Shown: positions 23,301-36,661, counted from the stretch's first letter. The stretch: 64,000 nt of DNA from Selaginella tamariscina (GCA_003024785.1 PUQB01000388.1:92312-156311), one strand, 5' to 3'. Program-made: numbers and translations. The notes: generated by a model from the sequence alone, not told the origin.

Positions 23301-24461
23301 AGAATAACTTATAAGCTTAATAAAGAACAATAGACTAAATAATGACTACCTCAACTTCCGTAGCTTCACGTTGTCGTTTCAGCCTCTGATCAGATCCACC
23401 CGAGATACATGCAAACTTTGCAGCTTGAATCCATCGGTTTTCGCCAGGTACCTAAGCCAGAAAGACGTAAATAAAACAAAGCCCCCACACAATGTGTATA
23501 CTGTAACTGCAACTACGTGCACACCATGTAATTTTATTTATTACAATAACAATATGTCATGTTTAGGCATATGTACAACATTCTGATTCACATGCATTAA
23601 TGACAGGCATATCTCTCACACACAACACTTACTGGGACGCAATAAAACAGCCGACGATCCCATATTTCAGGACTTAGATGCTCAATCTCTTGCCCAACGG
23701 GATTATCAGTGTATTTATTCGTATGCCAAATTCCACCTTCCTAACATTTCATAGAAACATGTTATACACAGAAGTGGACAGCTTCTTTAATATCCTTATA
23801 ACGGAATCAAAGAAAAACAAACACTGATTAGCAAAACAATTACCTTGTAAGCTCCTATGTAATACTCGACATCAAACATATCTTGCACCTGCATGTTAGC
23901 GAGTCACAACCTATATAAGTTTATACACGAGAAGTTCTAACAAAATTGGTACATGTATATAGTTGAGCCTGAATATATTTCATATCAAATTCAATCAGCG
24001 AAAACATAATATCTGCATCCATACATAACCTTGTATGTGTATATATGTTAATAAAATATATACGAACACACACACAACACACACATAGTAGGCTTTACTT
24101 ACCATGCCACGGAATCGAACAAGAGAGCCGCTAGGAATAGAATCGAAGGGAAAATCACTGATGGGGCACCTGACATATACCCAAAAAAAAAACAGTGAGA
24201 GAATGTAACTACAAAGTTTATAAACAACAATGTATATCGTTCAAAATGAGGACTATTATGAATGAGCTAACCTGATCAATAGCGCCTTGTTCATAGAGGA
24301 ATGTGTTGAATGTGGACTTGACGCCCCAATCTGTATGGGATTCTGGGGATTCGTGCCGGCGGCATGGATTCGAGGGGATTCGCAGCTGAGCGCGAATTCG
24401 AGAAGAGACCCCTCACGGCGACGAGCGGATCACGCAGCAAATCAATAGCCGTACCTCCCAT
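20315..24461 (-). pseudogene. ETG1 / MCM-binding protein-like gene, copy C (all 15 exons, frame breaks)
   Basis: The best family copy. Exons, minus strand: 24272-24461, 24103-24170, 23844-23888, 23633-23740, 23350-23451, 23232-23273, 23088-23164, 22789-22911, 22486-22659, 22186-22299, 21940-22040, 21707-21840, 21188-21415, 20516-20583 and 20315-20432, with GT-AG introns. Start MGGTAIDLLRDPLVAVRG. Landmarks are SGSLVRFRGM|VQDMFDVEYY, WDRRLFYCVP|VPGENRW, IYDGCDGELKLNEIAEF, VPRLHC, YLLLHMLSK, GAVAVGKLSLN, QLAAGTHLTLDETA, EMPTDIPVLVV and WLTMARLLSLSYGER, ending LHS-stop. These fit the plant MCM-binding protein ETG1 from end to end; it is nuclear and acts with MCM2-7 in DNA replication and cohesion. 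Frame breaks: a 28-bp insertion in exon 1, an extra base at exon 2, exon 7 out of phase, and two single-base losses in exon 12. It is either a young pseudogene or a real gene with assembly indels. Confidence 0.85.
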
Positions 24462-24494
24462 CTCTTCTCAAGAAAATAAAACCCTACATTCTCC

Positions 24495-24506
24495 TTCCCG
24501 CCAAAA
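24495..24506 (-). promoter_or_regulatory. E2F binding site upstream of ETG1 copy C
   Basis: The minus strand reads TTTTGGCGGGAA, a canonical E2F site (TTTSSCGS), 34 bp upstream of the ATG. ETG1 was named as an E2F target in Arabidopsis, so the site fits the gene and predicts S-phase expression. Confidence 0.8.
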
Positions 24507-25010
24507 CTCTGTTCTAGGGCACTTCTAGTTTAGGGCTCAATGTATTTTAAACTTTCTTATTTAAAGTTTTAAATATTGATCCACGTTAAAATTATATTAA
24601 AAAAAACAAACTAAAGTTTAAAGCTCCTTGGTGGAATTAATTTTTCAAAACTTATTTAAATTTGAATATAGAATTTAAATTATTTTATTTAAAAGTTCAT
24701 TGTTTTAATTTGTAGTTTAAAAAGTATTTAGCAATGCTAAATATTTAAATCATTCTTATTATTATATTATTAATGCAATAACTCACACCTACGTTCAGAC
24801 ACACAAGTATTAAATATATAGTACATAAGATTGAAATATAACACCACATTTAATTTGCCATTTCATAACAAACCATAACTGTCCATTCCAATTCCTAAAA
24901 AATAAACATGTGAGAATATAAATAATATATAACAATAACTAAACTAATACATTACCATTCTAACGTAACTAGAACAACATAAACACCTTACGGTACTTAT
25001 CTCTAAAATG

Positions 25011-25410
25011 CTAATTCTGCAACAGCCTCTCCAGATCGTCAGTCTCCGTTGCTGTCCGATCCTGTAAAACCCAGGTAATGTCCATCTAAACACTCACTCT
25101 CTCTATATATGTGGGTGAGAGAGAGGCACTTATTAGAAACATGTGAGAAATTCACCAGTATATCACAAATTCAGCATTTAAACAGCAACCACTTGCAAAA
25201 ACATGTGAATGAATCGATACATAGCATACCTTCTGTGGGATCTTGAGTAGATCGAGCATCTTGCCCAGAACTTTGAGCCGATGGATGGCGTAGGTGCTGG
25301 AGGTGGGGAGCTTCTTCATACGGTCCACCTCGGCTTCCACAGCGTTCCTGCCTTGCCTGATCGCTGTCCTTCTGCTCCGTGCTCTTCTTGTTCACGCCCT
25401 GCATCTCCAT
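25011..25410 (-). CDS. small two-exon plant gene, function unknown
   Basis: Exon 1 (25230-25410) opens MEMQGVNKKSTEQKDSDQAR, and after one frame change reads NAVEAEVDRMKKLPTSSTYA then HRLKVLGKMLDLLKIPQK. Exon 2 (25011-25061) adds DRTATETDDLERLLQN and a TAG stop. The intron is GT-AG. The Leu-rich helical end resembles small uncharacterised plant proteins in which a 'STYA.HRL.VL.K.LDLL' helix is followed by an acidic helix. I know no function for them. It lies about 500 bp upstream of the ETG1 E2F site on the same strand, and a piece of it precedes the promoter remnant at 32681. The single-base frame change in exon 1 is either a mutation or an indel error. Confidence 0.5.
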
Positions 25411-25479
25411 TTGTACAGTTTACCCTACAAAGAATTTAGGTTAGGTGACCTAAATCGACAGTATGACTGCGGTTCGAAA

Positions 25480-28400
25480 CATGGTACATATGTACACATG
25501 TATGTAGGATTTTACATTATTTAAACTAGTTTAATGCAACAAATAAACTTGTACTTCAAATAAAAAAATAAAAGTAATCTATATATAAAGATATTTTGCC
25601 AACACATAGTTTATATTACATATACTATATGTACATGCGTGCGTGTGGTATGTCTCTATATCAATACACACATACACACACTTCTAGAGATTGTTCAGAT
25701 ACAACCTTAAGATGGACCACAATCTATATGCACGTGAAAACACACACACACACTTGTTGTGTGTGAATAAATGTACAGAATGATCTTGTAAACTTATTTC
25801 TTAAAACTATACGATGTTTCACATATATTATATATAAAAACTAGGCGCTCTATGTGGAATGGGTGTTTTACTTAGAAGCTTGGAGTTTTATTTATACGAC
25901 ATCACACGTAAGTGTTATATGTATACTACACAAACATATGCGTGTGTACTATGCATGTCACACTTGAGCTTAAAATATTCGTTGATACCTTTAGAATATT
26001 TTTATTTATCATAGAAATTATGATTAAAATGTTTTTTGAAAACATTATACTTTAACGATGTTAGTCTATCCAACTATGGAAAATGGAATATGTAAAATAC
26101 ACAACGACTATGGTTTTCATCATCACCATCTAAACTGTTTCGCTGATTACATATTGAAACCCTGGTGTTGTGGCATAAATTAATTATAATTTGTTATTAA
26201 TTTAAATATTAGTAATTAGTAAATAATAATAAATAAATAATAGATAAAGTATATTTAATTTATTATTATTCATTATTAATTTTAAAATAGGAGTAATTAA
26301 TATATTAATTATAATAATATATTATTAATATTTAATATAATCTAATAATATAACAATTATATCATAAAATAATATTAATATTTGTTTTTTGAATTAGGTG
26401 GCGGTTTTAGAGAATATACTCGCCTTTTATTAGGGTTTAAGGAGAGCACTTTAATGTTTAAAAGTAATATAAGTACGGAGTGAATATGTAAATAGGCATT
26501 GACACTTGTGCAAATATGTACTTTTCAATTCCTTGGATATGGATACAATTGGACACAATGTTATATATTGGTAAATGCTTTCTTATTTAGTATAAATTTA
26601 TTTATTACATTAATAAGTTAAAGAGCAAAGACATTATGTGCTATATGGAATTTAAGATTTTTAAATGGTCCTTCATAAGTATCACAATTCATTCAGGATT
26701 TTGAAGAAAATTAAAAAACAAAAGAAAAAAAAGAATGGCAAATAAGTCAATTTAAAAAGTACTCTTAAATTTAATTTTGAACCACTTTTAATTAAAATAA
26801 TTATTTTACAAAGTAATAAACATTTATATATTCTTGAAAATTCTTTATATTTTATAGTTTAAATATGTTTTGATAATGTATAATAAAATAAAATCAATAA
26901 ACAAAATATTAAAGTAAATTAAGTTAAAAAAAATGAATTTTTATACTATGATGAGAACAATAACAATGCACGATATATGAAATTCATCGTACCATTTCAA
27001 ATGTAATTTATAAATTTTAATTTAATTTTAATATTAAATTAGCAATGGGATTTACATTTCAACATAAAAATCCCACTATTAATTTTGAAAAATTAAGATA
27101 AATTAAAATTATACTTTATAAATTTCATTTTAAAATTAACAATGTGATTATAATTAAATGTAATAATATAATCTAATGTATTCACTATAATATTTTAAAG
27201 TAAACTTATTAATATATAATTAAATTTTTTTTCTAAATTTGAAATGGCATAAATAAACATAACCATAAGATATAATATACTAGTATATTTATTTACATGT
27301 GGCAAATTTAAATTTGTTAAAAAGGTTCATTAATCCATAATAGAACTAATATGCACATACTATTTTTTGTATTATTATTATAGTTTAGACAAGTAAATGT
27401 ACTAATTCCTTAAGATTGTAATACATGAATACTTGTGAGTTTGCTTTGTTATATTGAGATGCATACCTAAAATTCATTATATTTATTATATTTTAAGTTT
27501 TATTAAATAGGTTTGAAACATTTATATTGGTATACATTTTATAAACAATATAAAATTTAATCATTTGAAACCAAATATTATTATATGTTGGTTATAAGAC
27601 ATATAAATGCAAATGTAAATAATATAATTCATAATAAAATTGCAAATTTAAATCATGTTAATAAAAAGTATTTATTACCATTTCATCATCAATTTTCAAT
27701 TGGTAAGTACATGGGTTAGTATGGCTATTGGTTTTATTTCAACCCAAGAAACCTTAACATCCCAAAACATATTTTGAATTTGATTGTAATATTATATAGG
27801 ACTTGTCATAAATAGTGTTATCAATTCAAAGGTTATATTAGCTTCAAAAAAATTAAGTACTTACATGGTTAAAGCTCTTAACAATGTGCATTAGTTACTT
27901 CATTTTTTTAATTGACGTGACCTTACCTTCACTAGTTAGGACGTAGAGTTGACATATTATATATATATATTAATACTATTTATTTGTGTGTAAAAAAATT
28001 GTTATTCCTTAACAAGGGACAGGCTTAAAGACGAACATACAAATTTTTTACAATGAACATGCATTCGTTTTAAAATTTTATATTGTGCATTGTTGCAAAA
28101 TGTGTATCAATAAATTTATTATATAATAAATTTAATATGTAAACACTACACAAATATGGATATTGACCCATGTTACTATGTAACAATTTGTGGTTAAAAA
28201 CACATAATTATTATTTTAAACTATGAGAATTTATTCTGTCAATTATAATTATATATCAACATTTATTTTTCTCAACCAATCATATAGTAAGTAAATTAAT
28301 GTTATACCAACAAATGTCACTTCCCAATGCAAAAGCAAAAATGAAGTTATTCCTATAATACACTAAACATATAAACATTAAAAAGTTAATACATATATAG

Positions 28401-31400
28401 ATGTAAAACTATAACTAAATAGTATACATGCCTATTATTGGTGAGTTTAATTATTTATAATATATTAATTAATAAATTCTTAATTCAATTGTTATCCTTA
28501 ACTTAATTATGGTGAATTTATTTTATGTATGGACTTTCTTAACCCAATTGTCCCTTAATTTCATATGGTTTAACTTATTTAAGGATCCTTAACCATGTTG
28601 TTTTTTAACCTACCCTTAACCATGAATTAACTTTTTTTGTTTAAACCATGGGTTTTAATAAACCTTAATTTTTAATATAAATAATATATATTACTAATTT
28701 CTATAATAAATAAATTAAAAAAGTATTTAAAAATTAAGAATATAAGATTAAATTTATGTATTTAATTTAATTTAAAATTATTAAAAATCATTATATAAAT
28801 TAATTTAAAATTTGTTAATTTAAATTATCATAATATTTGGTAATTTAAACTATGTTTTAAATCAAAATTGTCAATCCTTGTTCTTAACTCAATTATTTTT
28901 TAATTTAGTGAGGTGGATCATTAATTTAATTATTATCTTTAATTAATGAGTTTATTCTTAATTTTTTAGAATGGCCATTCAATTAGATTTAAATGGTTGT
29001 TGATAAAGGGTTGATGAATAAAACAAATAGACATACACACAATAAATTTATTATATAAGATTATAACCAGCATTTATAACTTAATTAAAAAAATTAATTT
29101 AGTGCATCTTTAAAAAATAAATACTGTAATGTATACAAAGTAAAAGATTAAGAAATGAACAACTATATTTAATTTAACAAATAGTTTTGAAAACTTTCTT
29201 TAAATTTCATAATACGTTATAGTATGTATGCTATGTCACTGTGTGTATGTCTTACTCTATACATTAGTATCTCTATATACAATGCATATTTTATACATAA
29301 CCATCGATAGACACTTTATATATAAAAAGACATATATACTTGAGTATTTAAATTTCATGTTATTTTAAATGGGACGTAATTGGGTCACACACACAATTTA
29401 AGTGGTATGGTTTTACTTTACAAACATGTAATATATGAACAAGAGAGCAAAGCTTTTATAATATCAACATTAAATATAATGTATATATCTTATATTCGTG
29501 TTGTTTTTGAGCTAAACTAATTATATAAATAATAATTCTTATTATTTAATATGTTCCATTTTTTGCAAGACGATAATTAAATAGAACTTTATGTGTGTTT
29601 GTGTGGCTGTAATATATATATATGTGTGTGTGTGTTTCTATGTATGATTTAGACACCTACATGTGTGCACTATATATACATACCCACATATATATTAATG
29701 AGGTTTAGATTTGATTAATAATGTATCATGCCATCTATGGAATGATTGTAATTCATCGTATACACTTAATACAAAACAAAATATTTAAATTAAAAAGATT
29801 TGGAGAGAAAATATTTATTTTAAAGATTATTTTTAAAATTAAACTTAAAAAGACAATGTTGCTATTTAAAAGTTTAATTGTATGGCAATGATGTTATTTT
29901 GAAAATGATGATATATTGAATTTATATTGGTTTTTCATTTTATTTTGTGAATGTCATTTTAAAATTTAAAATATAAGATTGATTTTTTATTTAAAATAGG
30001 TTGAAAGGTAAAATAATTTTCATTTAACACAGACAAATACTTATCAATTTTAGGTACTGGGAAATAACCTTCAACGAACGTATTAGTGAAAAAGAATAAT
30101 TTATATAATGTATATTTACATATACATAAATTCATATTATATACATAACACATAATGATCAATGTACAAATCATTTTAACTCTATGATATAATATGTTTT
30201 CTGATTTTTATATTCTATTTAGGCACCCATGTGTATGTGGGTTCAACACGTGTATATATTGATGACATTAACTATATCAAATTTAAAAGTTTTATAATAC
30301 ATAACTTCTAATAAAATATACATTGATCTATATTATTTATTTATATACAGATATCTCTCTCATGTACTATGAATTTGAATAACACTATCCACTAATCTTG
30401 TTTAGGAAATACATAACTTAATGTTATGTTTGAGATCTATAAATTTACATAGGTTATTAATTTATATAGTAATATAATTTATATATTATGGTTGGAATCA
30501 AATTTGTATTAATTAAAAGACATTATTAATTAATATAGTATCAATTAAGCCCTTTCTAATTCATTGAGAAATTACTTACATTATAAATTCACAATATGAT
30601 AAAGCCCATAAACATGTTAAAATGTGTTTTATATTTATAATACATATATATATATATAAGATGAATTCTATATTGAAAATATATGGATTACCCTAATTAA
30701 ATAGTTTAAATTTTATTTAAAAATTATAGTTCTAAAATAATTAAAATATCATAATAATGGGATTAACTTAGATTTTATTTTAAACTTAGGTAAAAACATA
30801 TCTTAATTGAAATGCTATGTGCATGTGTTTATTGAATTAGTTGTTTCCCTTGATAATAAAGCTTCACCATACCTATGATTATTTGGCCATAAAAATCCAT
30901 CAGTAGATTTTGAAAATGCCACTATTCTATTTCAATTCGTATGTTAATTACATTTTAATTAAACTTGTTGCTAATTTTCACATAAATATAATTAATTATT
31001 AATTGTAACGATTTGATTAGGTTTAATATGTTGAGCGATTTAAATATACTTAACTAAATAAAATAAATTAAAATTAATTAAATGGGTTTAACGATGTGAG
31101 ATTTGACCACATAACCGTTCAATAGAAAACCACCTAGGGTAAATAAAATAAATTTTTTAAATGTGATTGATCGATTTTCTTAATCACGAGCAAGTGAAAA
31201 CCAGCCTAGTAAATTATTTATAAATATACATGTGTGTATTTTATTAATAATACTTTTACACATTAAATGAGTTATACTCTATTTATTTTTTAATATATAT
31301 ACATAATGTGTGCATTTTAATTCTATTTAAAAAATAGTAATGATATGAGATCAAAACATAGTAATACTAATTTAATTTCATGCTATACAAGAAATACAAT

Positions 31401-31753
31401 ATTTATGTATATAAAAAATAAATAAATTTATAAATCCACAAATAAACGAGGTTTACACTTATCAATGATGTAAAATCAGTTATTATTTAATTTAGTACTG
31501 TTCTTTATATAATTCTAATGATTTATTACATATCAATATGCTTAAGTTTAACTTTTGTTATGTGATAAAATACTCAACACACACACAGTATATATACATC
31601 CATATGTTTGTTTACAAGAGTTTGTCACGACTACTTACCAAGAGTTAGTAAAGTTGTCTTATACGTTTTTTTGGGTCTATAATGGAATTGACTGTAATAT
31701 TCACTGGATATAGTTTATTTTCTTATTTTGAATTTTATTTGAATTGAATATGT

Positions 31754-31798
<45 letters not shown>

Positions 31799-32490
31799 GA
31801 GAGAGAGAGAGAGAGAGTGAGTGAGAAAGAGAGAAAAGAACAATAATGTGTCATAAAGGTGGAAAGAGCAATTGTATACTAGAAGTTTTAACTTCAAAAA
31901 CTTATGTTCATTGTTATTAAACATATTTTATAAACTTGATATTAATACTAATATACACATGATATAATTTGTTTTCTGATTTCTATATTCTCTCTCTTTG
32001 GCGACATATGTATATATAAACACATAAGTATACTCTATGTACATGTGTTGGTATGTGTACGATACAGTTTATATTGCATTGTATACACACATATTACATA
32101 CATATATATCCTGAACGTGTAGGCTTCATCGGAATAAACGTTTAACATACATACTTACATGTTTGCGTATACGCATATATAGTCATCGCATTCTTTTACT
32201 TGCTTTCAAATATCACACTCACACACACACCACACACACATACAGTGTAGTGCTTTAATCGGAAATACATAGGAGTTTCCTTTCTGTAGAGAATATAATG
32301 TTTGTTTTTCCAGTATATATCTATATTTTCTGGTTTCAAAAGAATTTTATTCTTTTTTATTTATTTAATTTTCAGTATTTTATATCAAATGCATATACAA
32401 CTTCCTTTTTCCATGTTGCTATATTACATACATATGTATAATATACACGTGTGCAATATATATATATACCTAAAAAAATGTATAATATCG
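25480..32490. other. AT-rich desert, no genes seen
   Basis: About 7 kb of very AT-rich sequence with TA-, CA- and GT-rich runs. All frames are short and low in complexity. I looked for exon-like pieces of the neighbouring block, RNA genes and element ends, and found none I can support. Confidence 0.6.
31755..31820. repeat. (GT)n(GA)n compound microsatellite
   Basis: About 36 bp of GT followed by about 30 bp of mostly GA. Confidence 0.9.
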
Positions 32491-32491
32491 A

Positions 32492-32495
<4 letters not shown>

Positions 32496-32559
<64 letters not shown>
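32496..32559. repeat. (CT)n(TA)n compound microsatellite
   Basis: About 36 bp of CT passing into about 28 bp of TA. The 42761-42805 run has the same CT-to-TA structure. Confidence 0.9.
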
Positions 32560-32563
<4 letters not shown>

Positions 32564-32765
32564 TCTTGGCAAGACACTCAATCTACTCAAGATTCTGTAC
32601 AAGTTTCTGATTAAATGGTTTCTATTTATAATATTTTCACATGGATATTCTGGAAATGAGAGTTAAATAAACTTTCGAGCTTTGGCGGGAAGAAGAATTT
32701 AGGGTTTATTCCCGGCTAGATCCGTTCGTTGCCGTGACAACGAGTCCCCATGAATTCCCAAGAAT
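32560..32765 (+). pseudogene. small gene exon shard plus ETG1 promoter/exon 1 remnant (block F)
   Basis: VLGKTLNLLKILYK (32563-32604) matches the end of exon 1 of the small gene at 25011-25410. About 80 bp further on TTTGGCGGGAA (32681-32691) matches the ETG1 E2F site. This is followed by 'gaatttagggttta' and a decayed exon 1 with GTGACAACGAG and AATTCCCAAG. The order and strand equal those of block C, so this is a further, nearly erased copy of the same block. Confidence 0.6.
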
Positions 32766-33180
32766 TTCACAATGAACAATATGAACCTAAGAAACATATA
32801 ATATACTAGTACAGTTTATTACCACCCTTTTATATATAATTACATATCATTATTTCACATTACACTGTCATTGTTTGGCACAAAACTCTGCGTGTATTGT
32901 GATCAAATTATATTCATATTTAAAATATAAGGGTTTTTTTGTCATTTTCTAGAATACCGATGTAAATTTGAATTTCAAATTAACTTAAATTTCGTAAATT
33001 TAAATTTGAATTTCGTAGAAATTAAAAATGAAACTCTTTAGCTGACTCGCATTCAAAAAAAATTATATTATTAATTATTCCTTTATTAAAGAATAGTTTT
33101 ATGTCACAAGCACATACACAACATAAAAATATATAAAATATCAAGGATAACGTATATGTTCGTGTTTAGCGTGTATAGCA

Positions 33181-33240
33181 AGACGATGCCGCCCGGCCCC
33201 GGGAACGATCCTTAATGTCCCCCCTGGCGGGGCGGGAATG
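33181..33240. other. isolated GC-rich patch
   Basis: Some 50-60 bp containing 'gccgcccggccccgggaac' and 'cccccctggcggggcggga' sit inside very AT-rich DNA. It makes no clear reading frame and matches nothing else in the window. Confidence 0.6.
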
Positions 33241-33529
33241 AAGATTTCGAATTTAATGTTTTCAATTTTAATCTGATTTCATATATATTATAAAATATAA
33301 ATTTTGAATTATCTAAATTTTAATAATTAAAAATTCTTGGTATAACAGAAAGATCAATCCCTTATACTTTTTAAAAGTTTTCAGTATCTAATAGTTTTGA
33401 AGTCTAAGTTTGTTAAACATTAATATATATGTTAATATATATGTGTATGCATCAAAACAATTATATGAAAGATTAAAATTTTGAATTAATTATGTTAAGT
33501 TTTATGATAAGTTCCTGGTAAACTGTCAT

Positions 33530-33620
33530 TTTTTGGCGGGAAGGAAAATGTAGTTGTAGTTTCTTTGGGAGTTGCGTGATTGTTCCGGGGCTTCTTCTCT
33601 AAATTCGAGTTTATATAATA
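33530..33620 (+). pseudogene. ETG1 promoter/exon 1 remnant (block G)
   Basis: TTTTTGGCGGGAA (33530-33542) is followed by 'ggaaaatgtag' and then 'cttcttctctaaattcgagt', matching the leader and exon 1 ('ctcttctcgaattcgcg') of copy C. No further exon follows. Confidence 0.55.
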
Positions 33621-33624
33621 AAGT

Positions 33625-36110
33625 ATAATCTCGACTTGCTCACTAATTAAAATTATAATAACAAATTAATGTATCATTAATCTGAATAGCATTAATTTAT
33701 ATAACCAAATAATAATAATTAAGGGCACTTGTATATCTAAATAAATAAATTATCATGTGTAAGAGTTAAGATAACTTTGTCAAAAATTAATATTGGTGGA
33801 TAATTATGCACCAAACATTAAAGTAATTATATGTACTGAAAATCTCATAATTATTATTTCAAACATGAGCACCTTGAGCTTGCAGCATGTGTGTCATAAA
33901 ATAATGGTCACATATAAAAAATTGCCACGGTGCAGCTCACTGAGACTTCCAAACCTTTCAAGAAACAACGTAAAAATCCATAATTATTAATACTATAATA
34001 TTGTACTTAAGATATAAATTAGGAGAGAAGAAATTTAGTAAATGAATAAATTAAAAAGTTGGTACAAAGATTGATGTTGATTACATATATATTAAAGATC
34101 TTCACTAATTGTACCGTATATTAACGAATCACACAACCCGTCGTCTAGCTATATCTTCTTATATATATTATATTATGCTGCTTTAACACATTTATCTGGC
34201 GGTAGAGAGCATATATTATATAATATATATATATTTACTATTATTCTTAAAAAAACTCACACTTCAAATGGTGAGTAACGATTTGTTTTCATTAATCCCA
34301 GCAGAAATCTTATAGATAGATAGATCTCCACTAAAACATGAGCATTTTATTTATATATATAAGATATTATGAGTATATATTATAAATTTCATAAAACATT
34401 ATAAAAAGCTATATTTAAATTATATTAATTCATCATACTTAAATGTACTAGCTAGTACCGGTAACCTTTAAAGACTTTTTTTCTTTTTATCAAATATTAT
34501 TACCACGAATTCACAACACACACACACACACACGCACCTGGAGATCCGAATTAGTTTGTAACTTTAAAAGATACACTCAGGAAGTAACAAGATATATATT
34601 TATATTTTAACACAATATATATGAAAAACTTGAACAATAAGTTTGCATGTACGTGTGCACGTGTAAGTACATAAGTGAGTATGTAAATATGCATTGACAC
34701 CTATGCAAAGTATGTACCTTTTTTAATTCGTTGGATACGATACAATTGGACACAATGTATATATTAGCAAATACTGTTTTATTTAAAGTATAAATTTATT
34801 AGTTGCATTAAACAAGTTAAGGGCAAAGACATTGTGTGCCCTAATAAGGCGAAAGTGTATTCAATTAGGAATTACGGTTTAAAGGTTTTTTATATGGCCA
34901 TTAATAAGTACCATAATTCTTTTAGGACTCTAAATAAGATTAGGAAAGAAAAAATAGGAATAACAATAACAAATGTAAGTTCCAAGTGAGAAGGTCGAAG
35001 AAAAAAGAATGAAAGGTGTTACAAGTGATGTAATCCATGGAAACGCCGGAATTGCTGCATCGCCTGGAGGCGCCGGACCTGATTGGCGTTGAAGTACATA
35101 ATATACATATCGCAAGTGAGTTTTTATTAAGTGCTTGATTTACACACATACATATATATTGTGTATGTTATATATAAGCAAATCTCTCTCTATATATGTA
35201 TATAGAAAGATTTATATAACAACATGTTTATATTTGTGTAGGTTTCGGATGGACAATCGAGAATACATCACATCCATGGAGTTAAATAATTTTTTTATTT
35301 GACAATTCAAAAGCATATATATTTCATAAATAAATAATTAAGACCTTATTCCAACCACCTTATTCATGCCAACATAGAAATAATATTCATAACTAAATAA
35401 AATATGCATCTAAATTTACAAAGTGAATATTATATGTGTTATTGATTAATTATGAATGTGAGTTCTTGACACTCACATTCTATAATAAACATCATTATTT
35501 ATGTTAAAATAAGAACGGTATTTATAAACTAGTGTTCCATAGTCCTACTCTTGATTGAGTAAAGACATACATATAAACAAACCATCTTGTGATTGAGTAA
35601 AGAAATACATATAAACAATTCTTTCTTGTGACAAAGTTTTGTATAGCACACACATTGTCTATTACACAATGTAAGTGTTAAGAACTCACACTCATACTTG
35701 GTCAAACGGCATGAACAACGTTCGCTTTGTGAGTTAATATGCATGCTTGCTTAATTACAAATGCAATTTTTATTTGGCACAAATGATGCATGTTACACAA
35801 TGTGAGTGTCAATAACTCTCTCGTCTCGCTAGACTGAATCATCGACTTCAACAAAGACTTTAGTTTTGTCCACTTCATTCCATCTTCAAGCACTGAATCT
35901 AAAATCATGTGTATACCCTTTATCACATGACATGGATATACCGTGTCTTTAACAAGCTTCCTCCATCGCTTTTGAAGTCACTGTTTATGACACAAACAAG
36001 CCAAAGGATGCATATTAAAGTGCGGAGGGACATATAAGGGTGATTAAGAACTAAGTTATGATATTACATGATAATAATATGTATTCTATTTTATTTAGTC
36101 TGGGTCTTAT
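33625..36110. other. mostly AT-rich; no gene recognised
   Basis: An exon-like plus-strand patch at 35035-35115 reads METPELLHRLEAPDLIGVEV with balanced base composition, but I recognise no family. Around 35455-35930 short near-repeats ('ttgtgattgagtaaag..', 'acacaatgtaagtgttaaga') recur, and minus-strand frames through them have no known domain. Confidence 0.35.
35545..35620. repeat. tandem repeat 'gattgagtaaagacatacat', two copies
   Basis: Two near-identical units of about 36 bp including 'ttgattgagtaaag.catacatataaacaa'. Confidence 0.6.
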
Positions 36111-36121
36111 ATGTATTTTCA

Positions 36122-36413
36122 GGCCATATCAATGCTTCTTCCATGTTCTATGCGTACCACTTTCACTTGAGAATTTAAACTCTTCATTGTTTGCTCCAGG
36201 CAAGGACCATGAAACTAATATTAATCCCCTTGCGTGATATGGATTTATATGTAGTTTATCCATGTATATGTATGCAGGTTGGTGAGTGGAGGTTACAACT
36301 AGCAGCAGGCACACATCTTACATTGGACGAGACTGCCATAAACTCTGGAAAACTAAACGAAACTGGGGTTAAGAATTTGCAGAGCTTAAGACAGCCTTCT
36401 GGAGTCACAAAAG
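36122..36413 (+). pseudogene. ETG1-like, copy D (exons 11 and 12 only)
   Basis: Exon 11 (about 36122-36209) keeps its acceptor and the bases for LSLENLNSSLFAP but has indels. Exon 12 (36278-36413) reads LAAGTHLTLDETAINSGKLN and VKNLQSL up to a GTAAGC donor. Compared with copy C it retains two bases that C lost but lacks one near the start of exon 12, so the two copies decayed independently. No other ETG1 exon is visible before the DMP remnant that follows. Confidence 0.8.
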
Positions 36414-36661
36414 GTAAGCGTATATTATATACCATAATATATGCTTAAATGGTATGCTTATCTCTATACTTGTTTAACTGGTTGTGCATTTCATATATAT
36501 ATGGATATATATATGATGTTCATATTATGTCTTTAGATATAGCCATAACCTTTAGGTCAAAAATGCTCTCTCTCTCTCACACACACACACAGGGTGAGAC
36601 TTTAGAAATCACAATTGCGTTATTAAACCATTATCAATCCAGCTTTAAACTTTAAGTATAT

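Noticed and set aside
25430..25490. tRNA/SINE-like stretch with 'ggttcgaaac' (B-box-like), also similar to 5258-5300
   Set aside because: No A box at the right distance and no tail or copies with defined ends. The likeness to 5258-5300 is limited to about 40 bp.
31715..31924. Minus-strand frame of 69 codons with runs of His-Thr and Ser-Leu
   Set aside because: It is only the translation of a GT/GA microsatellite and its flanks.
32302..32666. Plus-strand frames of 102 and 71 codons with Ser-Leu and Ile-Tyr runs
   Set aside because: CT and TA microsatellite translation. Only the VLGKTLNLLKILYK part has meaning, as a shard of the small gene.
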